Shown here one piece after another: positions 37,153 to 46,735 of a DNA stretch of 64,000 nt (its first letter is position 1; the number at the start of each line of letters is the position of its first letter). Source of the stretch: JAKFVC01 sp040386595 (lineage in GTDB: Bacteria > Planctomycetota > Planctomycetia > Planctomycetales > Planctomycetaceae). Position numbers and translations under genes: made by a program. Where the stretch lies: the NCBI GenBank assembly GCA_040386595.1, contig JAZKFE010000215.1:1-64000 (forward strand), written 5' to 3'. Under the pieces are notes generated by a model, which saw nothing but the letters and a program-made list of their open reading frames with translations, had not been told where the DNA came from and ran no database searches.

Positions 37153-38541
37153 TCAAGGGGCAGCCACCGCGGCGAGTGCCACGCGAAATCCCACTCGTTC
37201 GTAACGGTGGTGAAATTGAATGAAGTTTCGAGTGGATGACCGACAACTAAGTGCTGGAAGGGCCCAGTCGCCGCCGCGGACAACCCTATCGGGAACTGAA
37301 GTTGAGTGATTTTTAGGGTTGATGGCTACTGTGTTCTCAAATTGTTCGTAGAATTTTGGGTCGTATGTATCGTCGACCCATTCCGAAGCATTTCCGTGCA
37401 TATCGAACAACATGAATGCGTTGGGCTTCAGGCTTCCAGCTGGCAGACCTCGATCGACACGATCTGTGATCCAGGCGACTTGTGAAAGCTTGTCGTTGCC
37501 GTCACCGTTCGAGTACTTTGTCATTGTGCCTGCACGGCAAGCAAATTCCCATTCAGCCTCGGTCGGCATCCGATAACCTTGCCCTTCAAGACGAGTCACA
37601 GATTCGTCTTGAAGAGAATAGAAGGGCTTGAGTTTTTCTTTCTCGCTGAGCTTGGAGCAGAACTCGGCCGCATCGTTCCAATTCACTTTTTGGACCGGAA
37701 CGTCGCCACCTGGTCCCGGGTTGGTTCCCATCACCCGCTCGTATTCTTTGCACGTCACCTCGTGAATACTCATATAGAATGGCTGCGTCAGAACCACTTT
37801 ATGCTGAGGTTTTTCGCTGGTGATAAGCCCCCGGATGTGCATATTGTCGGGTTGGGCCCTCAGTGCCTCGGCGATTTCGTCGGACGTACTGCCCATCATG
37901 AACTCACCGGGCGGGATCAGGACAAACTTCATTCCAACGGAATTAGTGCGGTCCACTGGAATCTTTAGATAGCGGGCCCAAGCTTGTTGGTGTTTTCGGG
38001 CTTTCGCCGCATCAAAGGGGGATACCGCCAGTGGCGGGGCATTCTTGGGCCACGCCTTGGCACCCGCCGGCGGAGTCTTGTCCTCCGCTGGTTTGGCCTT
38101 GTCCGGGGTTACTTCCGCTTTAAACTTTTCCAACTCCAGGGCAATGGCTTCCGCCTCACTATCTTGTTTGGATCGCACATATTCATTCCGAGCGGCCGTC
38201 AGCTCATTGATGAATTTGGTCCGATTCTTGTTGATGCGGGTCTTAATTTTGGCGCTGATCGAGTCCGGAATTTTCTCTGCAGCGCTTAATTCTTCGCGAT
38301 CACTCTTGATCGTCTTGATGCGTTCCAAATCGGGATTCGCCCGTTTTCGCTCCGCGGTTTCTTTCGAATCCAGCTCCTTGGCGACCTCCTCGCGAACGAG
38401 AACCGCTTCAGCTTGATAGGCCTCACGAGCCTGTTGCACTCGTTCGGCAACTTTGTCATTGTCCGCTGCGGATGCAATTGACAGTGTGGCCAACACGAGC
38501 GTCATCATCAGGGGCAACTTCGGTACTGGCATCATGATCAT
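37153..38541 (-). CDS. Secreted SUMF1/formylglycine-generating-enzyme-like protein
   Basis: 462 residues. A signal peptide (LPLMMTLVLATLSIASAA) is followed by a Glu/Lys/Arg-rich coiled coil (about 25-150), then an FGE-sulfatase domain from about 195: GMKFVLIPPGEFMMGSTSDE, FYMSIHEVTCKEYERVMG, VQKVNWNDAAEFCSKLSEKE, YRMPTEAEWEFACRAGT, MLFDMHGNASEWVDD, VVRGGDWALPALSCRSSTRN. True FGEs oxidise a sulfatase cysteine using a Cys pair; a single Cys (SCRSS) is visible in the usual place, so catalysis is uncertain and a binding role is likely, as for most planctomycete paralogues. Two ATGs close to 38541 are equivalent choices. Confidence 0.85.
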   Translation of the reverse strand: MIMMPVPKLPLMMTLVLATLSIASAADNDKVAERVQQAREAYQAEAVLVREEVAKELDSKETAERKRANPDLERIKTIKSDREELSAAEKIPDSISAKIKTRINKNRTKFINELTAARNEYVRSKQDSEAEAIALELEKFKAEVTPDKAKPAEDKTPPAGAKAWPKNAPPLAVSPFDAAKARKHQQAWARYLKIPVDRTNSVGMKFVLIPPGEFMMGSTSDEIAEALRAQPDNMHIRGLITSEKPQHKVVLTQPFYMSIHEVTCKEYERVMGTNPGPGGDVPVQKVNWNDAAEFCSKLSEKEKLKPFYSLQDESVTRLEGQGYRMPTEAEWEFACRAGTMTKYSNGDGNDKLSQVAWITDRVDRGLPAGSLKPNAFMLFDMHGNASEWVDDTYDPKFYEQFENTVAINPKNHSTSVPDRVVRGGDWALPALSCRSSTRNFIQFHHRYERVGFRVALAAVAAP

Positions 38542-38764
38542 CCCCAGGAATTCGCGCAGGTTTCATTAATCGCGAGAAGGCGATCGATCGTACACCTCGA
38601 TGACTTTGTCGTCAACGAGTTCACCTGAGACCGAGTGGCAGGATTCTGCGAGTTTGCGGCTCTTAAATGCGTATAGCCGATGCGAACCAGATCGCTTTGG
38701 GGCGAGTAAAATGAATGCCGATGCTGCGCATTTTGTTGGTGGGCTCCCGAGCTGATATAGCTCG

Positions 38765-38995
38765 TCATGGTGAGCAGAAGGTTCTTGCGCGGGCTTTTGC
38801 CAGGCGCATGACGTGCTCGAGAGTCATTAAACAATCGAGTTCGGAAGACTCGTCGGGAGTTAACCCGGTGGTCTTTTCCTTATGGATCAATTCAGCGACG
38901 TAGGCTTGGGTTTGCTGAGATGGCTCGAAGTGCGCAACGGCATCTGGCGTACTGCCAGCGGCAATGAAATTCACGATTTCGTCGTATCCCGCCAT
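38765..38995 (-). CDS. Orphan antitoxin-like small protein
   Basis: 76 residues from ATG 38995. The sequence pattern YDEIVNFIAAGSTPDAVAHF...ELIHKEKTTGLTPDESSELD and LEHVMRLAKARAR matches a small soluble family in cyanobacteria and planctomycetes that often precedes HNH or PIN-type toxin genes. Here nothing resembling such a toxin follows: the 220 nt downstream have only a short motif-free frame. It may be an orphan or the remnant of a module. Confidence 0.65.
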   Translation of the reverse strand: MAGYDEIVNFIAAGSTPDAVAHFEPSQQTQAYVAELIHKEKTTGLTPDESSELDCLMTLEHVMRLAKARARTFCSP

Positions 38996-39106
38996 TAATT
39001 CACTCTGCCCGAAAATCCCCATCGCTGGGGTTTACAGGTTTTCAAACCTCTGAGAGCGAAGCTGTTTAGAGGTCGATAATCAATCCGGCAATTCAATGAC
39101 CGGGGG

Positions 39107-39346
39107 TCATGCAACGTCCTGCATTTTGTTGGCAAAGTCGCGGTCGGATGTCGGTGGTGGTAGAGGTTTGGCGTCCTGATGGTAGAGCTCGATTGTCTCT
39201 TCTACGATTTGACACAACTCTTCGAACACTTGTTGTTCGTCGTCGCCGTGACAGCCGGCATAGAACAAACCTGGCGAACTGCCAACATAGCAGCGGTCCT
39301 CGTCTGACCATTCTACGATCTTGACGTAATGTGCGCTCTCTTTCAT
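39107..39346 (-). CDS. HicB-like antitoxin, no HicA partner seen
   Basis: 79 residues with a near-perfect ribosome site (GAGGAG). The HicB/UPF0150 fold is indicated by VKIVEWSDEDRCYVGSSPGL and GDDEQQVFEELCQIVEETIELY. In HicAB systems HicB binds and blocks the mRNA interferase HicA. No HicA frame (a small basic protein with a conserved GSH motif) is seen on either side, so this is an orphan or a regulator with another partner. It lies 111 nt upstream of the other antitoxin-like gene and in the same direction. Confidence 0.75.
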   Translation of the reverse strand: MKESAHYVKIVEWSDEDRCYVGSSPGLFYAGCHGDDEQQVFEELCQIVEETIELYHQDAKPLPPPTSDRDFANKMQDVA

Positions 39347-39408
39347 GACTGCGACTCCTCAATGGCCCGCGCAACGGCTCGTTCTGGGGAGGTTTTCGCG
39401 TTATCGGC

Positions 39409-40716
39409 TCAGGCCGTTGGTAAACTCCACGGGCAGCGGTAGTCTCTCGCTAATAACACATCGGCGACTGGATCGCGTACGAATTGTTGTTTTTGTGGGT
39501 CGAACTGGACGGTGCGGGCGACTCTATAGGCGATGTTGCCGAGGTGGCATAACGCGCTGCTGATGTGGCCGATTTCTATGTCGGCTGTGGGACGCGAACG
39601 CGTGCGGATGCTGTCTAGGAAGTTTTGATGATGTGGGGTTGCGCAGTTGCTGGAGTCGCTCGTGACGGATTCGGATTGGCCGTAGACTTTCCACCCGCCG
39701 CGGTCGACGATCAACGTGCCCTGGTCTCCGTGGAAGGAGACGGCTGCACTGCGGCCTTCGATGCCTTGATGACTCCATAGGCGGTGTTCCCAGGCGATGG
39801 TTTTTCCGGCGAACGTGTAGTTGGCTAACAGCGTGTCGGGGGTTTGTTGGTCGTCGTCGAAGTAGTGCTGGCCGCCTACGGCTGAGACTTGGGTGGGCCA
39901 GCTGACGTCTAAGCCCCAGCGGGCGAGGTCCAGCATGTGGACGCCCCAGTTGCCGAGCTCTCCAGAGCCGTAATCCCAGTTCCAATGCCAGTTGTGATGG
40001 AAACGGTTGGGGTTGAAGTTTTTCGCTTGGGCAGGGCCTTGCCAGAGGTCGTAGTCGACTCCTTGGGGGGCGATGCAGTCGGCTTTGTGGCCGATGGATT
40101 TGCGCAGGTGGGCGGTCCAGGCTTTGGCCAGGTGGACTCGGCCGAGCTTGCCGCTGTGGACGTAGTCGATGGCCGACTGGAAATGAGATCCGCTGCGCTG
40201 TTGCAGACCCGATTGGACCACTCGATCATATTGCCGCGCGGCGGCGATCATCCGCGTGCCTTCTTCGATCGTGTGTGAGACGGGCTTTTCGACGTAGACG
40301 TCTTTGCCCGCCTGGCAGGCCAGGATGGTCATCACCGCGTGCCAGTGGTCGGGTGTCGCAATCACGACGGCGTCAATTTCGGGATCGTCCAGCAGGCGGC
40401 GGAAGTCGCGTTCGGCTTTGGGGGCGAATCCCTGGAGTTGTTCCACCGATTTAATGGCCACGGGCAGCAGGCTCTCGTCGACGTCGCAGACGACGGTGAC
40501 GCAGGAGTCGGGCAGGGCGGCGAAGCTGGTGGCGAGTTCTTTGCCCTGGTTGCGGACGCCGATGACTCCCAGGCGAAGGCGATTGGCGGCCCCGTTGGCG
40601 AGCACTGCGGCGGCTGACAGGCTGACTACGCCAGCGGCAACGCTCGCCGCATTCTTGGCGCTGGAGCCCAGGAACTGGCGGCGATTGATCGCGGAATCAG
40701 CAGGCAGGCGGGGCAT
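39409..40716 (-). CDS. Tat-exported Gfo/Idh/MocA-family oxidoreductase
   Basis: 435 residues. A twin-arginine signal (NRRQFLGSSAKNAA) leads to a Rossmann domain (LRLGVIGVRNQGKELA) with the family EKP motif (VYVEKPVSHTIEEG) and the preceding ATPDHWHAV. The C-terminal alpha/beta domain contains the HHNWHWNWDYGSGELGNWG stretch and the GVHMLDLARWGL motif typical of planctomycete members. NAD(P)-dependent sugar oxidoreduction or epimerisation in the periplasm is likely, substrate unknown. It is 25-30% shorter in its linker than the second copy at 51029; the two are clear paralogues but not neighbours. Confidence 0.88.
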   Translation of the reverse strand: MPRLPADSAINRRQFLGSSAKNAASVAAGVVSLSAAAVLANGAANRLRLGVIGVRNQGKELATSFAALPDSCVTVVCDVDESLLPVAIKSVEQLQGFAPKAERDFRRLLDDPEIDAVVIATPDHWHAVMTILACQAGKDVYVEKPVSHTIEEGTRMIAAARQYDRVVQSGLQQRSGSHFQSAIDYVHSGKLGRVHLAKAWTAHLRKSIGHKADCIAPQGVDYDLWQGPAQAKNFNPNRFHHNWHWNWDYGSGELGNWGVHMLDLARWGLDVSWPTQVSAVGGQHYFDDDQQTPDTLLANYTFAGKTIAWEHRLWSHQGIEGRSAAVSFHGDQGTLIVDRGGWKVYGQSESVTSDSSNCATPHHQNFLDSIRTRSRPTADIEIGHISSALCHLGNIAYRVARTVQFDPQKQQFVRDPVADVLLARDYRCPWSLPTA

Positions 40717-40890
40717 GGTTGTGGGCTCGGGGCAGGGCGGGCTGGAGTCGCGTGGCGTTCAGTGGATTTTCTAAGGCATGTTTAAATTATCATCTGAGAC
40801 ACGCCGGGCGTCGAGCGTAATTTGTGGTGGATTGGAAAAAAGAACGGATGATGAGGGGCTTTTCGAGATCGTCTCGCAGATTCTGGGTGA

Positions 40891-40970
40891 AGTCGAAGGA
40901 GCCTGGCCTCTTGTTCGCTGCGCTCACCCAGATTCGAGAATCTGGGCTACCCGTCGACTGCGTCGATGGG
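40891..40970 (-). repeat. Dispersed palindromic repeat, family C, copy 3 (inverted)
   Basis: Reverse complement of the 17016 copy: CCTCTTGTTCGCTGCGCTCA, then CCCAGATTCGAGAATCTGGG, then CTACCC. The match to copy 2 extends into GTCGACTGCGTCGA on the right and AGTCGAAGGAGCC on the left. Confidence 0.85.
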
Positions 40971-40996
40971 TGATTTCGTGTGTTAGTAAATGAAAA

Positions 40997-41030
40997 CAGG
41001 GGGATGTGATCCGAAGACCACATCCCCCTG
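40997..41030 (-). terminator. Intrinsic terminator of the EF-G gene
   Basis: CAGGGGGATGTG (40997-41008) pairs perfectly with CACATCCCCCTG (41019-41030), a 12-bp stem. On the minus strand it is followed by TTTTCATTT. Confidence 0.85.
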
Positions 41031-41060
41031 CGATTCAATCAAGCTGCCTGCTGGTCTGAA

Positions 41061-43208
41061 TTACTTCATGGCCAGACGGGCTTCCTTCTCGGCCTTACGC
41101 TTCGCGACGATGTCGTCAATCAACGACTTCGGCACCGGCTTGTAAGCGGAGAATTCCATTGTAAAACCGCCCTTGCCCTGGGTCATGGAGCGGAGTTCGT
41201 TGGCATAGTCGAACATCATCGCCAGCGGGCATTCGGCGGTGATGTAACAGACACCACCACGAACTTCGCTGTTGTTGATCAGACCACGCTTGCTGGACAC
41301 GTGCCCCGACACAGTACCTTGGTACTCGGTCGGAACTTCCACTTCGATCTTCATGATGGGCTCGAGCAACCCGATGCCCGCCTTCTTCAACGTTTCTCGC
41401 ATGCAGTCGAAACCTGCAACTTGGAACGCCATTTCAGACGAGTCAACGTCGTGGTAGCCGCCGTCGATGAGGGTCATCTTGACACCCACGACTTCGCACT
41501 CACACAACGGGCCCTTCGGCAAGGCTCGGCGGAAACCGAAGTCCGTCGGAGCGATGAACTCCTTGGGAATACGGCCTTGCGTGACCTTGTTGTCGAACAC
41601 GTAGGTGTCGGTCATATCTTCCAGCGGCAACGGATCGAGGCGGCCCACAATGTGAGCATACTGACCCGAACCACCGGTTTGCTTCTTGTGCTTGTAGTTG
41701 AATTCCACCGACTTCGTGGGGTATTCGCGGTACGCGACGCGCGGCTCACCCACGATGCATTCGACCTTATACTCGCGCTTAATGCGTTCCGTATAAATTT
41801 CGAGGTGCAACTGACCCATACCGGCGATGATCGTCTGGCCCGTTTCTTCATCGGTGAAGACGCGGAACGTCGGATCTTCACGGCGGAACCGTTCGAGGGC
41901 TTTCGCCAAACGATCGGCACCATCGCGTTTTGCCGGTTCAATCGACAAGCGAATAACGGCTTCGGGAACGAAAATACTTTCCAAAGCGTAGTTCGCGCCG
42001 TCACCGCAGAATGTATCGCCCGAGGCGCATTCCACACCGACGATGGCGACGATGTCACCCGCTTCGGCGATATCAATTTCTTCGCGGTCTTCAGCGTGCA
42101 TACGCACAATACGGCCGAACCGGGTGCGTTTTCCGGTACGGGTATTGGTGTAGGACTCGCCCTTGACGATCTTGCCCTGGTAGAGGCGGATGAACGTCAA
42201 CTGACCGAATTGTTCTTCGATGATCTTGAACGCCATGCAGACCAACGGCAGGTTGTTGTTCGGGACCAACTTAACCTTGTTGGCCGACTTGTCGGCAACT
42301 TCGCCTTCGGCCAAGACCGGTGCTTTAAAGTCAATGTTGGTCGCATACATATCGCGATCAAGCGGGCTGGGCAGATACGACACGACAGCGTCGAGTAGCG
42401 TCTGCACGCCCTTATTCTTATAAGCCGTGCCCATCATGACCGGGGTCACGCTACGTGACAGAACGGCCTTGCGGATAATCGGCTTAATTTCTTCCGCAGT
42501 CAGTTCTCGCTCTTCGAGCAGCGCTTCCATCAGTTCATCACTGTAGAGCGACAGCGTCTCGAGCATTTCGCCGCGGGCCGTTTGGGCGGCTTCGGCGTAG
42601 TCTTCCGGGATGGCTTCTTCGCGTACGGTCTCGCCCTTTTCGCCGTCGTAATAGATGGCTTTCATCGTGACGAGGTCGATCACGCCTTCAAAGCGAGATT
42701 CCGTACCCATGTTGAGCTGCAACGGCATCGGGATGATGCCCAGCTTGTCACGGATCGCCTTGATGACGTTCTGGGGGTTGGCACCGGTGCGGTCCATCTT
42801 GTTGATGAAGGCGATACGGGGAATACCGTAGCGCTTCATCTGGCGATCGACCGTCAGTGACTGGCTTTGCACGCCACCCACGGCGCACAACACCAGAATG
42901 GCACCGTCGAGAACGCGCAAGCTGCGTTCGACTTCCACGGTGAAATCCACGTGGCCCGGGGTGTCGATGACGTTAACGTGCACGTCGCCCCATTGGACCT
43001 TGGTGGCCGCCGAAGTGATGGTGATACCACGTTCGCGTTCCAGGTCCATGTAGTCCATGGTGGCGCCGTCGCCGTCGCCCTTGACTTCGTTAATCCGGTG
43101 AATACGACCGCCGTAGTACAGAATGCGCTCCGTCAAGGTTGTCTTGCCGGAGTCGATGTGGGCGGAGATGCCGATATTACGGACTTGTTCGAGATTTAAG
43201 TTGCTCAT
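41061..43208 (-). CDS. fusA: Elongation factor G, mitochondrial-EFG1-like subtype
   Basis: 715 residues, complete EF-G that drives GTP-dependent translocation on the ribosome. G1 is AHIDSGKT (16-23), then switch I RGITITSAAT, G3 DTPGHVDF and G4 NKMDRTGA; domains II-V follow with GEPRVAYREYP, SGQYAHIVGRLDP and the C-terminal SMTQGKGGFTMEFSAY. The SGKT P-loop (instead of AGKT) and the overall N-terminus are typical of the spdEFG1 group shared by spirochaetes, planctomycetes, delta-proteobacteria and mitochondria. The gene is not in an str operon (no rpsL, rpsG or tuf nearby) and has its own terminator. Confidence 0.97.
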   Translation of the reverse strand: MSNLNLEQVRNIGISAHIDSGKTTLTERILYYGGRIHRINEVKGDGDGATMDYMDLERERGITITSAATKVQWGDVHVNVIDTPGHVDFTVEVERSLRVLDGAILVLCAVGGVQSQSLTVDRQMKRYGIPRIAFINKMDRTGANPQNVIKAIRDKLGIIPMPLQLNMGTESRFEGVIDLVTMKAIYYDGEKGETVREEAIPEDYAEAAQTARGEMLETLSLYSDELMEALLEERELTAEEIKPIIRKAVLSRSVTPVMMGTAYKNKGVQTLLDAVVSYLPSPLDRDMYATNIDFKAPVLAEGEVADKSANKVKLVPNNNLPLVCMAFKIIEEQFGQLTFIRLYQGKIVKGESYTNTRTGKRTRFGRIVRMHAEDREEIDIAEAGDIVAIVGVECASGDTFCGDGANYALESIFVPEAVIRLSIEPAKRDGADRLAKALERFRREDPTFRVFTDEETGQTIIAGMGQLHLEIYTERIKREYKVECIVGEPRVAYREYPTKSVEFNYKHKKQTGGSGQYAHIVGRLDPLPLEDMTDTYVFDNKVTQGRIPKEFIAPTDFGFRRALPKGPLCECEVVGVKMTLIDGGYHDVDSSEMAFQVAGFDCMRETLKKAGIGLLEPIMKIEVEVPTEYQGTVSGHVSSKRGLINNSEVRGGVCYITAECPLAMMFDYANELRSMTQGKGGFTMEFSAYKPVPKSLIDDIVAKRKAEKEARLAMK

Positions 43209-45000
43209 GACCTTTCACAGACCAGATTAAGAGGGAACACGGTCGATCCACGGACCACATGGTTAGGATCGGGACACTCAAGTCACAAGGGAAGTCGGCA
43301 CGATCAGACAAAGCAATTAGTCAGACCGTGGTGGTTTGGTAATCGCCTGGTGGCGGTGTTCGGTGAGGCACGAAAACAACGTGATCCGCACAGAGCACTG
43401 GGCCCTATTTCAACACAATTCACAACAATCAGACCGCAGGATTAAACAGGCGTGAGGCGCGCCACGGAATTCAGCGGGTCAAACAGAAGGATGCGGAGGG
43501 CGGGCGAGAGAGTACTGAACAACTCTTGCTCTGAAGTGCGAAACCGTCATCGTACAGGAACTAATTCCCCGGCCTCCGCCACTCAGCGGGTGGGAGTAAT
43601 CATTCCGGGTCGTTCAACGATCAGGATTCGCAGGGCGAACAACATAAAGAGTGTCAGTCACTAGCCAGAGTCACGATACAACGGAAACGGTACGAATCAG
43701 ACGAAACTCGCGATTCGACGGTTCCGGGTTTTAATTCTCGACGCGGTTAAGCGTGAAACCTTCTCTATATTACACTCGCGATCCAAACACCTCGTTTGTA
43801 ATCACGACCGGTATAACACATTGATGGATTAGAATGCTATCCATCTTCGGCGTTTCTGAAAAGAGGAGTTTCGCGATTTTTCGGGAAACACGGCGTGAAA
43901 AACCGGTGAAGACTCGTCGGATTGAGATGAAACGCCGCCGATAGGCTGGTGATTTCATTTGTAAGCTATTTATTGCAAATGGTTTGTGTTTGCGTGTTGG
44001 AATCGTTCCGGCCTGGGTGTAAAGGCCCATTGCAGCCTGTTTTGTGGCGAGTTTTTCTGCGTTGGATTGGTGGTGATCAACCAGACACTCGGTTTGGGGG
44101 GGCGCAGAAAACGAGGGCATTGTCTCCCAACGCCAACTCGATCTGTGTGAATTCGCCAGGAAAACCCTCGCCCCCCATCCCTCTTCCCGGAAATACCGGG
44201 GGCGAAGGGAGATACGATTCGTGTCTGGGCCGTCATGTCGCGTCTTCGCGGATGTATTTCGTTTGCCACGAGCTCTGTGGTGGGAGGGATTCGCTTCGCG
44301 AATTTCCTGTTTGCTGGCCCGGATTTGCGGGGAAACTTGTTGTTGGTTCCGCCCGGGTACTGCGAACGCGTTCAGTTCGCGGAGCGAACAACGACTATCG
44401 CTATCGCGGTGATTCCCTCCTTTCACTCGGTTGCTGATCGAATGAAAAGGTAAACTGGGGGGATGCCGTTGAATTTGCGGCTTGGTGGCTTCTGAGTGCA
44501 GATTTGCTCAGCATGTGTTGGTGACTGTTGTTGTGTTGTAAATGATTACCCTGTCAAGTGTTGTATTCTATTTGTCGGGCTTTGAAAATGTGTCTGCACT
44601 TTGTGTAGATCGGCGTGAACCGTCCTGCCGATGAAGTATGGGCCGCAAGGTTTACCCGACCTCTACAACCGGGGAGTGAGTGTGACTGTCACAGTGCTGA
44701 AGCCATAGCGTCTGCTGTGTTTCCAGCATTTCATCTCAGCCTCAAACAATCATTCCCAACAATTCCACGACCAGCCCACACGAACGGTGAAAACGGTTCG
44801 CTGACGTCTTGGTCCGCGCAATTGTGGTTGCGAGTCAGGTCATTGAAGAAATTCAGGGGACATCGAAGCGTCGACGGTCAGTGAATACCTCCACGTCGAG
44901 GAGTCGCTGGCTACAGGGGAGATGACGCATGCCGTACCCGGCCAGCTGGCTGGGGTGAGGCATGTTCATGAATGTCGCGCTTCGTTCGTGAGACAGGGGG
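43209..45000. other. 1.8-kb divergent intergenic region
   Basis: No gene recognised. The reading frames here are short and motif-free. Around 44165-44215 a C-rich block with CCCGG-AAATA-CCGGG resembles planctomycete intergenic repeats. From about 44510 the sequence becomes AT-richer, which suggests the promoter of the gene at 45001, but no clear -35/-10 pair stands out. Confidence 0.5.
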
Positions 45001-46344
45001 ATGGCGATGGTGAATACCACAAGTGGCTCGATGAATTTTCGAGCCCTCATCTTATTGGGTCTGGCGAGTGGATGGCCTGCCTATGCGGCCTTGGCTGGGG
45101 ATCGCCCCGCTTTGGTGCCGCTGGATGCCGCCGTCGTCGCAGAGGATGTTCAGCGGGCTCCGGCGCCGACTGGAATCTCGCAGCTTGACAAGCGGACGCC
45201 TGTCGTCGATGCCGTGTATCACACGCTCGAAAAGGTCGGGGTCGTACAAGTCAGTGACACCAAGCCGGCAGGGGGCAAGTTGCACCGTGTCGGGCATGAA
45301 ACCGCCCCGCCGCCCGTGGAAGCCCACGTGCAGGTGAAGGGAACATCGTCCGACAAGGTCAAGAAGACCGCGATGTCCGAGCTGCCGCTCGATAAACTAA
45401 CTCCGAAAAATTTGGCTCGCGTGCAGTCGGTGCTCGATGAGGTCGGATACTTCCGACGCTTGCCGACCACCGTGTTCGCTGCTGATCCTGATGTCTATCA
45501 GTTCTTCATTCGTTATCCCGATGTCGCCGTCAGCATTTGGCGCGTGATGGGGATTTCAGAGATGAAGATGTGGCAAACCGGCCCCAACGAGTACGAAGGG
45601 GACTCGGGGGACGGCTCGACCGGCGTCATCGATGTGGTCTATCGCAGTGCTGAAGAAAATATGTTGATTTGCGAAGGACAATACCAAAGTCCGATCCTGA
45701 AAAAGCCGATCAAAGCCCGGTCACTGGTGTTGTTAAAGACCAGTTTCATCAAGGAGACCGATGGCTCGATCTATGTGACTCATCGGGCTGATATGTATGT
45801 GGCGTTCCCTTCGCAGACGGTGGAAACCGTGGCCAAGGTGTTGTCACCTGTGACCGGTTCGATGGCTGATCGCACCTTTACCGAAATGAGTTTGTTCCTG
45901 CGAATGATGTCGCTGGCAATGACTCGACGGCCGAGCTGGGTGGATCAGATTGCGGGGCAGCTGGACGGTGTGCCCGATGTTCGGAAACAACAGCTGCGAG
46001 AAGTGACGGTTCACGTTCACAACTCCGAACGCAAACGTCAGGGGTTACCGCCTCTGATTAGTAAGACGATCGGGCCGGCCCCAGCCATGATGCCGGACGA
46101 TGTGGCGAAGACGGCTCAGCCGACCAATGGAGCGAATCCGACCGCCAGTACGACCAAAGTGATCACGGCGAAACCGGTTTCGGCCAACAATGTGAATCAG
46201 TCGGGATCTGAGACGTCGGAAGACGAAGAGGATTCCTCGACGGAGAAGTCCTCGTCTACGGTCGAAAAAAAAGTAGAGACTTCCGAGGACAAAGCCAAGC
46301 TGGAACCCGGCTTCGAGTATATCCCACGCCGTAAGAAGTCGTGA
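45001..46344 (+). CDS. Secreted protein of unknown function with acidic tail
   Basis: 447 residues. GGGGG lies directly before ATG 45001, so ATG 45007 may be the used start. The signal peptide is MNFRALILLGLASGWPAYA, part of the first 30 residues. The central region (about 130-330) looks globular: YFRRLPTTVFAADPDVYQFF, HPD-like YPDVAVSIWRVMGISEM, and beta-rich MLICEGQYQSPILKKPIKA. The C-terminal 90 residues are disordered Ser/Thr/Glu/Lys-rich and end in EYIPRRKKS. No family recognised; it has the look of a planctomycete-specific envelope protein. Confidence 0.75.
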   Translation: MAMVNTTSGSMNFRALILLGLASGWPAYAALAGDRPALVPLDAAVVAEDVQRAPAPTGISQLDKRTPVVDAVYHTLEKVGVVQVSDTKPAGGKLHRVGHETAPPPVEAHVQVKGTSSDKVKKTAMSELPLDKLTPKNLARVQSVLDEVGYFRRLPTTVFAADPDVYQFFIRYPDVAVSIWRVMGISEMKMWQTGPNEYEGDSGDGSTGVIDVVYRSAEENMLICEGQYQSPILKKPIKARSLVLLKTSFIKETDGSIYVTHRADMYVAFPSQTVETVAKVLSPVTGSMADRTFTEMSLFLRMMSLAMTRRPSWVDQIAGQLDGVPDVRKQQLREVTVHVHNSERKRQGLPPLISKTIGPAPAMMPDDVAKTAQPTNGANPTASTTKVITAKPVSANNVNQSGSETSEDEEDSSTEKSSSTVEKKVETSEDKAKLEPGFEYIPRRKKS

Positions 46345-46565
46345 TTCGGCGGTGGTGTCGGGGAGATGTTGATTCAAAATAGGCGAGCGTGTAAGGCGTC
46401 TGTGTCAATTTGCTCGGGGGGGCAGATTCCACGGAAGTGCAGCGACGATTCCGGGGGCGATTGAGAAGCCCCATCGGCCGTGCGAGGCTGTGATGGTTCA
46501 GGCTTAACTCTGAACTGGATGGCAGTCGGTGGGGAAAAAACGTCGCATTCTTACACGAACTGAGA

Positions 46566-46600
46566 AATGGCCGGCTCGCACCGGCCATTCGCCTTTCTTT
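46566..46600 (+). terminator. Hairpin with T-rich tail
   Basis: AATGGCCGG (46566-46574) pairs perfectly with CCGGCCATT (46581-46589), followed by CGCCTTTCTTT. It would end the transcript of the upstream secreted-protein gene. Confidence 0.55.
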
Positions 46601-46675
46601 GGGGTCTCGTTGTGAGGCGTTGTTTGCCCGGGGCTGGCTGGCTGCGACCCATTCGGGAACGCCGTGCGGGATTCC

Positions 46676-46735
46676 GGGAGGGTGGTCTTGCGAATCTCAG
46701 TAGACCAAGTGGTTCGGCAGGAGCCTCACCCTCCC
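46676..46735. repeat. Dispersed palindromic repeat, family A, degenerate copy
   Basis: The right arm GTTCGGCAGGAGCCTCACCC is intact; the left arm is reduced to GGGAGGGTGG. Compare 50390-50470, 60020-60100 and 63312-63393. Confidence 0.75.

Noticed and set aside
38538..38834. 98-codon minus-strand frame after the antitoxin-like gene, considered as a possible toxin
   Set aside because: No HNH, PIN or RelE-type motif, overlaps the antitoxin-like gene, and composition is not protein-like.
41301..42398. Long plus-strand frame (365 codons) opposite EF-G
   Set aside because: Shadow of a highly biased conserved gene; translation is His/Val/Asp-rich and motif-free.
43540..43600. tmRNA-like 3' end (CCCCGGCCTCCGCCACT)
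   Set aside because: No acceptor-stem partner, no T-loop and no tag-peptide frame nearby.
44457..44520. Possible sigma-54 promoter (TGGC...TGCA)
   Set aside because: Spacing between GG and GC is off by one base from the -24/-12 rule.
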